Below are positions 15,836 through 24,220 of a DNA stretch of 64,000 nucleotides, piece after piece (position 1 is the stretch's first letter; each line of letters starts with the position of its first letter). The position numbers and the translations under genes are program-made. Source of the stretch: Mycolicibacterium thermoresistibile (GTDB lineage Bacteria > Actinomycetota > Actinomycetes > Mycobacteriales > Mycobacteriaceae). Under the pieces are notes generated by a model, which ran no database searches, was not told the DNA's origin, and saw only the letters and a program-made list of their open reading frames with translations. The DNA is taken from the NCBI RefSeq assembly GCF_900187065.1, contig NZ_LT906483.1, positions 434,001 through 498,000 of the forward strand. Reading direction: 5' to 3'.

Positions 15836-17443
15836 ATGACACACCTTGAGCAGGCGTACTGGCCGGCCGACCGCAGCGTCCCGCTCCTGGAGACCACCGT
15901 GTCGGAGCTGCTGCGGGACCGTGCCGACGAATTCGGCGAGCGGGTCGCGCTCATCGGGACCCGGCATGGTACCGGCGAGACCGAACGGCTGAGCTATGCC
16001 GAGGTGTACGCGGAGGCCGCCCGCGTGGCTGCCGGGCTGTCAGCGCTCGCGCGGCCCGGCAGCCTCGTGGCGCTCTGGGCGCCGAATGTCATCGAATGGC
16101 CGATCATCCAGTACGGGGCCGCCTTGGCGGGAGTGGTGCTGGTCGCCCTCAATCCGGTGCTGCGCGACGACGAGTTGGAGTACGCCCTGCGTCACTCGCG
16201 CGCCGAGGTGCTGTTGCACGCCGATGTCAGCCGCGACTACCCGATGGCCGAGGTGGCCGAGCGGGTGTGCGCCCGCATTCCCGGGCTGCGGCGGGTCTCG
16301 CTGAGCGAGACGACGGTCTGGCGCGCGGCGGAACCCGTCGATGCCGCCCCGGTGCCGCACGACCCGGATACGGTCGCGATGTTGCAGTACACGTCGGGCA
16401 CCACCGGTAAGCCCAAGGGGGTGGTGCTCAACCACCGCGCGATCGTCAACGTCGCCCGCCTGACCATGGAGACACTCCGGGTGCCGCCCGGTGCGGTGTC
16501 GTTCAACCCGCTGCCGATGTTCCACACCGCCGGGTGCGTCATCGCCACGCTGGGGCCGTTGTGGGTCGGCGGCACCGCGATTCTGGCTGAGCGGTTCACG
16601 CCGCAGTCGGCGCTGGAGGTGATGCGCGCCGAAGGTGTGCAGGTGCTCTTCTACGTGCCGACGGTGCTGGCCGCGTTGCTCGACCAGCAGCGGAGCAGCA
16701 CCCAACCGGCTCCCCGCCTCGGCATCATCATGGGCGGCGCCTCCAACGTCGACCCCGCGTTGATCACCGGCGCGGCCGACATTTTCGGTGCGCCGGTGTT
16801 CAACCTGTACGGGCAGACCGAGCTGGCTCCGGTGCTGACGCTGACCCGGCCCGACGACGGCCCACAGGACCGCCTCAGCACCGTCGGCCGGCCGTTGCCG
16901 CAGGTGGAATGCAAGATCATCGACCCCCACACCCAGCAGACCGTGCCGGTCGGTGTGGAGGGCGAGATCTGTGCGCGCGGCTATCAGCAGTTCCTGGAGT
17001 ATCTGCACGATCCGCACGCCACCGCGCAGGCGCTGGACCGCGAGGGCTTCGTGCGCACCGGCGATCTGGGACGGATGGACGAACGGGGCTATGTGACCGT
17101 CACCGGCCGGCTCAAGGAGCTGATCATCCGGGGCGGGGAGAACATCGCCCCGGCCGAGGTCGAGGCGGTGCTGAACGCGCTGGACAGCCGGGTCCAGGCG
17201 GTGGTACTCGGCGTGCCCGATGATCGGTACGGCGAGGTGGTGGCGGCGGTTCTGCGGTCGGACGACAAGGTCGACGCGGCGATGAAGTGCCGCCTCGTGC
17301 AGCAGGCCCGGGACCGGCTCGCCGGCTACAAGATCCCGGTGAGATGGTTCACCGTCCGGGAGTTTCCGGTCACGCCCACCGGCAAAGTGCAGCGCTTCGC
17401 GCTCCGCGATGCCATTCTGCGACAAGAGATCTCCGAACTATGA
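15836..17443 (+). CDS. Acyl-CoA ligase (AMP-dependent, FadD-type)
   Basis: This 535-residue ANL enzyme activates a carboxylic acid to its CoA thioester through an acyl-AMP. The ATP motif YTSGTTGKPKG is near residue 185, NLYGQTE follows near residue 325, the hinge GRLKELIIRGGENI is near 425 and the catalytic lysine sits in PTGKVQRF near the C-terminus. The substrate acid is unknown. The ATG start at 15836 follows a GAGGTG site, and its stop overlaps the next ligase start (ATGA). Two neighbouring ligases suggest either two acids in the pathway or overlapping specificity. Confidence 0.92.
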   Translation: MTHLEQAYWPADRSVPLLETTVSELLRDRADEFGERVALIGTRHGTGETERLSYAEVYAEAARVAAGLSALARPGSLVALWAPNVIEWPIIQYGAALAGVVLVALNPVLRDDELEYALRHSRAEVLLHADVSRDYPMAEVAERVCARIPGLRRVSLSETTVWRAAEPVDAAPVPHDPDTVAMLQYTSGTTGKPKGVVLNHRAIVNVARLTMETLRVPPGAVSFNPLPMFHTAGCVIATLGPLWVGGTAILAERFTPQSALEVMRAEGVQVLFYVPTVLAALLDQQRSSTQPAPRLGIIMGGASNVDPALITGAADIFGAPVFNLYGQTELAPVLTLTRPDDGPQDRLSTVGRPLPQVECKIIDPHTQQTVPVGVEGEICARGYQQFLEYLHDPHATAQALDREGFVRTGDLGRMDERGYVTVTGRLKELIIRGGENIAPAEVEAVLNALDSRVQAVVLGVPDDRYGEVVAAVLRSDDKVDAAMKCRLVQQARDRLAGYKIPVRWFTVREFPVTPTGKVQRFALRDAILRQEISEL

Positions 17444-19161
17444 GAACCCACGACGATATTCACCGGCGGCGCGCGACGCTCGCCGCGCGCTTCCCGGTGT
17501 GGCGGCCCACCACGCTGGGAGGCTGGCTCGACGACTGCGCCCGCCGGTACGCCGAGCGGCCCTTCGTGATCACCGACGACATCACGTTGAGTTACCGTGA
17601 CGTCGCCGAGCGGTCCCGCGGACTCGCGGCAGGACTGTCCGCTCTGGGCGTCCGGCGGGGTGACCGGGTCGGCCTGTTGATGGCCAACTATCCGGAGTTC
17701 GTCACGCTGAAGTTCGCGATCGCGCGGCTCGGCGCGATCGCGGTCCCGTTCAACTATTTGTACCGCAGCGACGAACTGCGCTTCGTCCTCGCCGATTCCG
17801 GATGTCGGGTACTGATCACCATGACCCGTTTCGGGCAGCAGGACTATCAGCGCATGCTGGACGAGATCGTGCCGGGCTGGGACCGGGACCCGTTCCCGTC
17901 GCGGCCGGGGAGCGCCGCCGGCACGGTCGGTGAACTGCGCCACGTGGTGCTGCGGGGGACCGACGGGGAGCCGCCGCGGCCCGGCCGGATGACGGTCACC
18001 GAATTGGAGGCGACCGGCGACCCGGCCGCGCTCGCCGCTGCGGCAGGCGACATCGATCCGCAGGCCGCTGCCGATCTGCTCTACACCTCCGGCACCACAG
18101 GATTCCCCAAGGGTGTGGTGACGTCCCACGACGCGGTGCTGCGGACGGCCTACGCGTCGGCGCTGACCCGGGCGTTCGAGGACGGCCGCCGGATCCTGTT
18201 CTCCCTGCCGTGTTACCACATGTTCGGCTACATCGAGGGGCTGCTCTCGGTGATGTTCGCCGGCGGTGCGATCATCCCGCAACCGACGTTCAGCCCCGAG
18301 GGATACTTCGCCGGAATCGCCCGGCACCGGGCCACCGATGTGCTGTGCGTGCCGACGATGGCGGTGGCGATGGCCGAGAGCGCGCACCGGGAAGACCACG
18401 ACCTGGACTCCCTGCGGGCGATGCTGTGCGGTTCGGCGCCCGCACCGGCGTGGTTGTGGCGGCAGATCGAGCGGGACTTCGGGGTCAGCGAGATCGTGAC
18501 CGGATACGGCATGACCGAGTGCGGCGGGGCGATGACGCTCACGCTGCCGGAGGATCCGCTGGAGTTGACCTCCGAGACGGTCGGCCGGCCCAAGTTGGCC
18601 GGCGCCGCGGGTGTCGACGAGACCGGCGCGCTGACCGTCTACCGCACGGTCGATCCCGGGTCCGGCCGGGAGTTGGACGCCGGCGCCACCGGCGAGCTGG
18701 TCTCGCGGGGGCCTACGACCATGCTCGGGTACTGGAACCGGCCGGCGGAGACCGCTGAGGCGCTGCGCGGCGGATGGCTGCATTCCGGCGACCTGGGCCG
18801 GATCCGGGACGACGGTTATCTGGAGATCACCGGCCGTAGCAAGGAGCTGTACAAGAGCGGCGGCGAACTGGTCATGCCCAAGGAGATCGAGGATCTGCTG
18901 GCCGGATACGACGATATCAGTCAGGTGTTCGCGGTGGGTCTGACCGACGAACGCTGGGGCGAGATCGGTTGCGTCGTCGTCGTGCCCGCGCACGGGGCCC
19001 GGATCACCGAGCAGGAGGTCCTGGACCGGTGCCGGGCCAGGCTCGCGCGGTTCAAGGTGCCCAAGCGGGTCGAGTTCCTGCAAGCCGCCGAGCTGCCGAC
19101 CACCCCGACCGGCAAGGTGCAGAAGTTCCGGCTGGTCGAGCGGTTCACCCGGCGCGGGTGA
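17440..19161 (+). CDS. Acyl-CoA ligase (AMP-dependent, FadD-type)
   Basis: This is the second ANL ligase of the operon, 573 residues from ATG 17440 in an ATGA overlap. The longer in-frame reading from 17287 overlaps its neighbour and is rejected. The ATP motif YTSGTTGFPKG lies near residue 214, GYGMTECGG near 355, and the C-terminal PTGKVQKFRL carries the lysine. An insertion around residues 145-200 makes it longer than the upstream enzyme, with which it is not closely similar. This is the last gene of the operon starting at 6015. It faces the MBL-fold gene, with an 8-bp inverted repeat (CAGCCGGC and GCCGGCTG, 19163 to 19206) in the short gap. Confidence 0.91.
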   Translation: MRTHDDIHRRRATLAARFPVWRPTTLGGWLDDCARRYAERPFVITDDITLSYRDVAERSRGLAAGLSALGVRRGDRVGLLMANYPEFVTLKFAIARLGAIAVPFNYLYRSDELRFVLADSGCRVLITMTRFGQQDYQRMLDEIVPGWDRDPFPSRPGSAAGTVGELRHVVLRGTDGEPPRPGRMTVTELEATGDPAALAAAAGDIDPQAAADLLYTSGTTGFPKGVVTSHDAVLRTAYASALTRAFEDGRRILFSLPCYHMFGYIEGLLSVMFAGGAIIPQPTFSPEGYFAGIARHRATDVLCVPTMAVAMAESAHREDHDLDSLRAMLCGSAPAPAWLWRQIERDFGVSEIVTGYGMTECGGAMTLTLPEDPLELTSETVGRPKLAGAAGVDETGALTVYRTVDPGSGRELDAGATGELVSRGPTTMLGYWNRPAETAEALRGGWLHSGDLGRIRDDGYLEITGRSKELYKSGGELVMPKEIEDLLAGYDDISQVFAVGLTDERWGEIGCVVVVPAHGARITEQEVLDRCRARLARFKVPKRVEFLQAAELPTTPTGKVQKFRLVERFTRRG

Positions 19162-19194
19162 GCAGCCGGCAGGTGATCAGCGCGACATGGCCGG

Positions 19195-20238
19195 TCACGC
19201 CGGCTGGAAGACCGACGCCGGATGCGATGTGTCCTCGGCCAGCGTGCCCTGATGCACCAGCAGATCGAGGTGCGACATCACCTCGATCACCGCGACCATC
19301 CGGTGGATCGGGTCCAGGTCGGTGATCGGACGGTCGTGACGGGTCCACCGCATCCGGGTGGCGATCTCGTACGCCGTGGCCTGTCCCCGGGCCGCGACCA
19401 GGTCTGCCACCAGTGCCAACCGGTCTCGGTGGTGCTCGATGAGCTCGGCCGCGCGCACCGTGGTGGTGCGATCGGCGCCACCGTGCGCCGGCAGCATCCG
19501 GTGCTCGGGCAGGTCGAGGACCAGACGCAGCGAGGACAGGAACGACCGCAACGGCAGCGGTTCGGGGGAGTCCTCGAAGCCGATCGACGGCGTGATCCGC
19601 GGCAGCAGATGATCACCGGTGAACATCAGCCGGTTTGCTTCGTCGGCGAACACGACGTGCCCCCGGGTGTGTCCGGGTGTCGAGCGGACGGTCAGGGTGA
19701 TGCCGCCGCAGTCGATGCGGTCCCCGTCCTCGAGCCAGCGGTCCGGCGGCGTGAACGCGACATCGCGTTCGTAGGGTTGCCACTTCAGCCGGCGCACCTG
19801 GCGGGCCAATTCGGGCGCGCCGGCCCGGGTGAGCATGCCGACCTGGGCCGGATGCAGCCCGCGGTCCGGATCGAACGACGAGATCGAATGTCGTTCCCCG
19901 CTGCCGAGCGCCAGTTCGACACCGAGTTCGTGGCGCCATTTGACGGCGAGCGAGTAGTGGTCCCAGTGTGCGTGGGTCGCCAGGATCCGTCGGACGTCCG
20001 AGCGGGTGTATCCCAGTGTGTCCAGGGCGGCGAGCAGCTTCTCCTCCGATTCCGCACACGCCCAGCCGGGATCGATCAGCGTGACCCCGTCGTCACCCGC
20101 CACGAGGTAGGCGTTGATCACCTTCAGGTCGGGCAGTGGCAGGGGGATCGCGGCGCGCACCACGCGCGGTGCGATGCGTTGCAGATCGGCGGTGTCCGAG
20201 CCGGTCGCCGCGCCGAGGTCAGGGGAATCAATGCTCAC
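19195..20238 (-). CDS. MBL-fold metallo-hydrolase
   Basis: This 347-residue metallo-beta-lactamase-fold protein has the metal motif THAHWDH, a later TPGHTRGH histidine, the bridging Asp in FTGDHLL and a final His in PAHGG. The C-terminal extension after about residue 250 is a helical domain seen in lipid-pathway MBL hydrolases. It could hydrolyse a thioester, ester or lactone. I chose GTG 20238, which has GGAG upstream; a TTG at 20262 would add eight residues. It is divergent from the DUF7064-type gene and may share its regulation. Confidence 0.87.
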   Translation of the reverse strand: MSIDSPDLGAATGSDTADLQRIAPRVVRAAIPLPLPDLKVINAYLVAGDDGVTLIDPGWACAESEEKLLAALDTLGYTRSDVRRILATHAHWDHYSLAVKWRHELGVELALGSGERHSISSFDPDRGLHPAQVGMLTRAGAPELARQVRRLKWQPYERDVAFTPPDRWLEDGDRIDCGGITLTVRSTPGHTRGHVVFADEANRLMFTGDHLLPRITPSIGFEDSPEPLPLRSFLSSLRLVLDLPEHRMLPAHGGADRTTTVRAAELIEHHRDRLALVADLVAARGQATAYEIATRMRWTRHDRPITDLDPIHRMVAVIEVMSHLDLLVHQGTLAEDTSHPASVFQPA

Positions 20239-20295
20239 CGACAGCTCCGTGGTCAAGTGCAAAAACGCAGTTTAACAGACAATAAAAACCTGTGT

Positions 20296-20353
20296 TAGAT
20301 TGTAGACACACAGGCGAGGGCGGTCTGTCGGCCATGGGCTTAATCAAGATTAA
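20296..20353 (+). promoter_or_regulatory. Promoter and palindromic operator candidate for the 20334 operon
   Basis: TAGATT at 20296-20301 fits a mycobacterial -10 and shares TGTGTTAGATT with the promoter at 5979-5988. At 20340-20353, TTAATC-AA-GATTAA is an inverted repeat with 6-bp arms, a typical size for TetR-type half sites. It lies inside the first codons if ATG 20334 is used, which raises the possibility that GTG 20370 is the real start. Confidence 0.4.
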
Positions 20354-21359
20354 ACAGATTGGATCTGATGTGAGCGCGACGCCACCGGCCATCACCGACC
20401 GGGACGACTACACCCATCCGGTCGGGCCCGAGCCGACGTTCAACGAGTCGATGTACTTCCAGTTCAGTGATCCGGATGCGGGCATCGGCGGGTTTCTCCG
20501 GATGGCCAACCGGCCCAACGAGGGGCGCGGTGAACGCACCGTCTGCTTGTATCTGCCGGACGATGCGCTGGCGTTCGGGTTCGCCCGGCCCACCGTGACC
20601 ACCAACGACGAGATGAACGCCGGCGGACTCGGCATCGACATCGTGGTCCCGATGAGGCAGCAGCGGGTGCGCTTCGACGGTGAGGTGTCCCTGCTCGCCG
20701 ACCCGCGCGACCTGATCGACCCCAAGCGCGCGCTGAGCGGGAGTCCGACCGCCCCGTGCCGGGTCGAACTGGAGTACACCGCGATCGCGCCGCCGTACGC
20801 CGGTACGTTCGACGGAGAGGGCGACGGCGCCTCGTTCGCGCCCAATCACTACGAGCAACTGGCCGCCGTCTCCGGGACCGTGCAGATCGGCGACATCCGC
20901 ACCGCCGTCGCCGGATACGGGCTGCGCGACCACTCCTGGGGCCCACGGTCCTGGCAGGCGCCGTGGTTCTACCGGTGGCTGCACGGTTCGGCTGCCGACC
21001 AGGGGTTCATGGTCGCCTACTTCGGTGAGCCGGACGGCAGCTTCCGCAGTGGCGGATTCGTCTGGGACGGCACGACGCTGCACAGCTGTCATGCGGCAAC
21101 GGTGACCACGGTGCGGGACAGCGAGCACTATCAGCAGGAGGTCCGCGTCGAGGCCGTCGGCGCCGATCACACCTGGCGGTTCGCGGGTCAGGTTCTGGCG
21201 TCGGCGCCGTTGCGCCACCGCTCCCGCGACGGAGCCGCCACCACCCGCATCATCGAATCCACCGTGCGCTGGACCGACGCCGACGGCCGCACGCTGAACG
21301 GCATGGCCGAGTACCTCGATCAGTTGCGTGACGACGTGCCCGTCGGGCTACACGTCTGA
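20334..21359 (+). CDS. DUF7064/hydroxyneurosporene-synthase-like beta-barrel protein (copy 1)
   Basis: This 341-residue soluble protein has no clear enzyme motif. It contains GYGLRDHSWGPRSWQ, a hallmark of a lipocalin-like family (DUF7064/DUF7065, related to hydroxyneurosporene synthase) that is frequent in mycobacterial lipid clusters. A second member at 40607-41755 shares the RDHSWG motif. A role in binding or modifying a hydrophobic intermediate is plausible but unproven. The start is uncertain: ATG 20334 follows AGGCGAGGGCGG, but the next 36 bp are AT-rich and operator-like, so GTG 20370 is the alternative. It heads an operon with MaoC, the NTF2-crotonase, an acyl-CoA dehydrogenase and an FAD oxidoreductase. 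Confidence 0.7.
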   Translation: MGLIKIKQIGSDVSATPPAITDRDDYTHPVGPEPTFNESMYFQFSDPDAGIGGFLRMANRPNEGRGERTVCLYLPDDALAFGFARPTVTTNDEMNAGGLGIDIVVPMRQQRVRFDGEVSLLADPRDLIDPKRALSGSPTAPCRVELEYTAIAPPYAGTFDGEGDGASFAPNHYEQLAAVSGTVQIGDIRTAVAGYGLRDHSWGPRSWQAPWFYRWLHGSAADQGFMVAYFGEPDGSFRSGGFVWDGTTLHSCHAATVTTVRDSEHYQQEVRVEAVGADHTWRFAGQVLASAPLRHRSRDGAATTRIIESTVRWTDADGRTLNGMAEYLDQLRDDVPVGLHV

Positions 21360-21375
21360 GGAAAGGAGTAGCCAA

Positions 21376-21831
21376 GTGACAAAGGTGTTCTCGGGGCTGG
21401 ACGAGTTCGCCGCCGCTGCCGGGAGCGAGCTCGGGCCCACCGACTGGCTGGTCATCGACCAGAACCGGATCGACCAGTTCGCCGAGGCGACCGACGACCA
21501 TCAGTGGATCCACATCGACCCGCAACGCGCCGCCGACGGCCCGTTCGGCGGGACCATAGCCCACGGGCTGCTGACCCTGTCCCTGCTGCCGCGGTTCATG
21601 CATGAGCTCTATCGCGTCGACGGGGTCAAGATGGCGATCAACTACGGGCTGAACAAGGTCCGGTTCATCACACCGGTGCCGGCGGGCGGGAAGGTCCGTG
21701 CCCGCTCGGTGATCGACAAGGTCGAACGCCTCGACGGCGCGGTTCAAGCCACCATGGTGACCACCGTCGAGATCGATGGTGCGCAGAAGCCGGCCGCCGT
21801 GATCGAGTCGATCGTCCGGTATGTCGGCTGA
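21376..21831 (+). CDS. MaoC family dehydratase ((R)-specific enoyl-CoA hydratase-like)
   Basis: This 151-residue single-hotdog protein carries the hydratase-2 signature: FAEATDDHQWIHID with the catalytic Asp and His, followed by GGTIAHGLLTLSLL. It should hydrate a trans-2-enoyl-CoA to an (R)-3-hydroxyacyl-CoA. The GTG start at 21376 has an excellent AAGGAG site. It overlaps the following NTF2-crotonase gene by 11 bp if the first ATG is used there. Having both MaoC and crotonase hydratases in one operon hints at substrates of different stereochemistry or bulk. Confidence 0.92.
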   Translation: MTKVFSGLDEFAAAAGSELGPTDWLVIDQNRIDQFAEATDDHQWIHIDPQRAADGPFGGTIAHGLLTLSLLPRFMHELYRVDGVKMAINYGLNKVRFITPVPAGGKVRARSVIDKVERLDGAVQATMVTTVEIDGAQKPAAVIESIVRYVG

Positions 21832-23032
21832 CACCATGTCCGACACCAGAGTCGGCACCGCGCAGCGGCTCTACGAGGCACTGGCACGCGGAGACCGGGA
21901 CGCACTGGATGAACTGCTGCATCCGGACTTCGTCGGCCGCGCGGCCGAGGGGCTGCCGCTGCAGATGGGCGGCGAGCACGTCGGCGCGGAGGCGATGCGC
22001 ACCAACCTGTGGTGGCGCATCGGCGAGCACTTCAAGGTCCGCGCACTGGCCGAGGACTTCCAGATCCTGCCGGACGGCCGGCTGATGGTCGGGGGGCGGT
22101 ACCGGGGTTCGGCCAGGCGCAGCGGAAAACCGTTGGACGCCGCCTTCATCCACCTCATCGCCTTCGGTGACGACGGTCGCGTCGTTGCCCTGGAGCAGTT
22201 GACCGACACCGCGGCCTGGCACGAGGCTCTCGACGCGCCGGCGGAGCTGGAGACCATTGACTACCGCGTCGTCAACGGCGTTGCGACGGTGTGCCTGAAC
22301 CGGCCAGAGATGCGCAACGCCATCGACATGCGCATGGGCCGGGAGACGCTCGAGGTGGCCCGGCGCATCGAGGGCGACCATACCGTGCGGTGCGTGCTCA
22401 TCTGCGGCAACGGGCCGGCGCTCACCGTGGGCGGCGACATCAGCTACTTCCTGGACGGCCGCTCCGAACGGTTCGGTGATCTGTTCGCCGAGATGACCAC
22501 CCCGTTCCACCAGGCCTTCGACATCCTCAGCCGGGTTCCGGTCCCGATCGTCACCGCCGCGCACGGTGCGGTGGCCGGCGGCGGGCTCGGCTACGTCTAC
22601 GCGGCCGACATCGTGGTCGCCGCGGAGGGCACGAGATTCGTCACGGCCTTCGCGGGCATCGGGTTGTCCGGCGACGGCGGCGGCACCTGGCATCTACCCC
22701 GGCTGATCGGTCCGCGCCGCGCCGCGGAGGCGTATCTGCGGAACCAGCCGATCGAGGCGGAGCAGGCGCTGGAATGGGGTCTGATCAACGAGATCGTGCC
22801 GCCCGACCGGCTGCGGGAACACGCCGAACAGCTGGCCGCCGAACTGGCCGCGGGACCGACCCTGGCCTTCGGCACCATGCGGGTACTGCTGCGCGACTCT
22901 TGGCGCAACGATCTTTCGGCGCAACTCGCCGCGGAGACGCGCGGTATCAAACTCACCGGCGACAGCGAAGACGCCGCCGCCGCGATCAACGCGTTCGCCG
23001 CCAAGCGGACGCCCATGTTCATCGGAAGGTAG
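21821..23032 (+). CDS. Fusion of NTF2/SnoaL-like domain and enoyl-CoA hydratase/isomerase
   Basis: The 403-residue product joins two folds. Residues 1 to about 140 form a SnoaL/NTF2-like domain (RLYEALARGDRDALDELLHPDF start, a later QLTDTAAWHEAL end), typical of small cyclases, isomerases and dehydratases. Residues 145-403 are a crotonase with oxyanion-hole segments ALTVGGDISYF and GAVAGGGLGYV, and an isomerase-like GLSGDGGGTWHLP element. One chain could carry out two successive steps or bind a bulky acyl group. Two ATGs, 21821 and 21836, are possible; the first overlaps MaoC by 11 bp. The junction is one uninterrupted frame with no internal start or frameshift sign. Confidence 0.85.
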   Translation: MSADTMSDTRVGTAQRLYEALARGDRDALDELLHPDFVGRAAEGLPLQMGGEHVGAEAMRTNLWWRIGEHFKVRALAEDFQILPDGRLMVGGRYRGSARRSGKPLDAAFIHLIAFGDDGRVVALEQLTDTAAWHEALDAPAELETIDYRVVNGVATVCLNRPEMRNAIDMRMGRETLEVARRIEGDHTVRCVLICGNGPALTVGGDISYFLDGRSERFGDLFAEMTTPFHQAFDILSRVPVPIVTAAHGAVAGGGLGYVYAADIVVAAEGTRFVTAFAGIGLSGDGGGTWHLPRLIGPRRAAEAYLRNQPIEAEQALEWGLINEIVPPDRLREHAEQLAAELAAGPTLAFGTMRVLLRDSWRNDLSAQLAAETRGIKLTGDSEDAAAAINAFAAKRTPMFIGR

Positions 23033-23036
23033 AGAC

Positions 23037-24197
23037 ATGTCGGGGTTGTTGCACGAGACTGACGAGCACCGAGCGATCCGGGAGACCGTCGCCGGGATCG
23101 CACAGCGTTACGGTGTTCACTACTACCTCGAACGCGGCCGTGCCGGCGGGAACATCGACGAGCTCTGGAAGGATCTCGGCGCGGCCGGGCTACTCGGCGT
23201 GCACCTCCCGGAGGAGTACGGCGGTGGCGGCGGTGGCATGGCCGAAGCGGTCATCGTGGTGGAAGAGCTTGCCGCCCACGGGATGCCGCTGCTGATCTGG
23301 GTGATCTCACCGGCCATCTGCGGTAGCATCCTGGCCCACCACGGGTCGGACGCCATGCGGAAGGACTGGCTTCCGACCATCGCCGACGGCTCGCGCAGGA
23401 TGGCCTTCGGTCTGACCGAACCGGACGCCGGATCCAACAGCCACAACGTCAAGACGACCGCCCGGCGTACCGATTCGGGATGGGTGATCTCGGGCTCGAA
23501 GTACTACATCTCGGCGGTCGACGAGTCCGACGCGATCCTGCTCGTCACGCGCGACGCCGACCTGTCGACACCGGAGAAGTCGAGACTGTCGCTGTTCGTG
23601 GTGCCGACCGATGCGCCGGGGCTGACCTATCAGCAGATTCCGACGTCGATCGTGTCGCCCGACAAGCAGTTCACGGTGTTCCTCGACAACGTCGAGGTCG
23701 GTGAGGAGGCCCTGATCGGCGAGGCGGGCAACGGCCTGCGCCAGGTGTTCGACGGCCTGAACCCGGAACGGATCATGGTGGGCGCACTGTGCGGCGGCAT
23801 CGGTCGATACGCCATCGGGAAGGCCGCCGAGTACGCCAAGGAGCGTACCGTGTGGTCGACGCCGATCGGCGCCCACCAGGGGGTGGCCCACCCGCTGGCC
23901 GAATGCCACATCGCGGTGGAGCTGAGCCGGTTGGTGACGGCACGCAGCGCCGAACTGTTCGACGCCGGGGAACCCGCCGGCGAGGCGGCCAACATCGCCA
24001 AGTTCGCCGCCTCGGAAGCCGCGCTGAAAGCGCTCGACCAGGCAATCCAGACCCACGGCGGCAACGGACTGTCCTACGAGTACGGCCTGTCGGAACTGTG
24101 GTTCGTCACCCGCCTCATGCGCACCGCGCCGGTCAGCCGGGAGATGGTGCTGAACTTCGTGGCGCAGACCTCGCTGGGTCTGCCCCGGTCCTACTGA
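23037..24197 (+). CDS. Acyl-CoA dehydrogenase
   Basis: This 386-residue flavoprotein should introduce an alpha-beta double bond into an acyl-CoA, passing electrons to ETF. The FAD/substrate segment FGLTEPDAGSN is near residue 125, the middle beta domain carries SGSKYYIS, and the C-terminal helices include IQTHGGNGLSYEYG, typical of the FAD-adenine-binding end. The C-terminal domain lacks an obvious Glu in the usual medium-chain position; mycobacterial steroid FadE proteins also vary here. The ATG start at 23037 follows GAAGGTAGAG, 4 bp after the previous stop. Confidence 0.92.
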   Translation: MSGLLHETDEHRAIRETVAGIAQRYGVHYYLERGRAGGNIDELWKDLGAAGLLGVHLPEEYGGGGGGMAEAVIVVEELAAHGMPLLIWVISPAICGSILAHHGSDAMRKDWLPTIADGSRRMAFGLTEPDAGSNSHNVKTTARRTDSGWVISGSKYYISAVDESDAILLVTRDADLSTPEKSRLSLFVVPTDAPGLTYQQIPTSIVSPDKQFTVFLDNVEVGEEALIGEAGNGLRQVFDGLNPERIMVGALCGGIGRYAIGKAAEYAKERTVWSTPIGAHQGVAHPLAECHIAVELSRLVTARSAELFDAGEPAGEAANIAKFAASEAALKALDQAIQTHGGNGLSYEYGLSELWFVTRLMRTAPVSREMVLNFVAQTSLGLPRSY

Positions 24198-24220
24198 GAA
24201 TCGAGCTGAGGAGACAACAG

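Noticed and set aside
20239..20262. TTG 20262 as start of the MBL-fold gene
   Set aside because: GTG 20238 has a GGAG site at good spacing; the TTG has none and lies in the promoter region.
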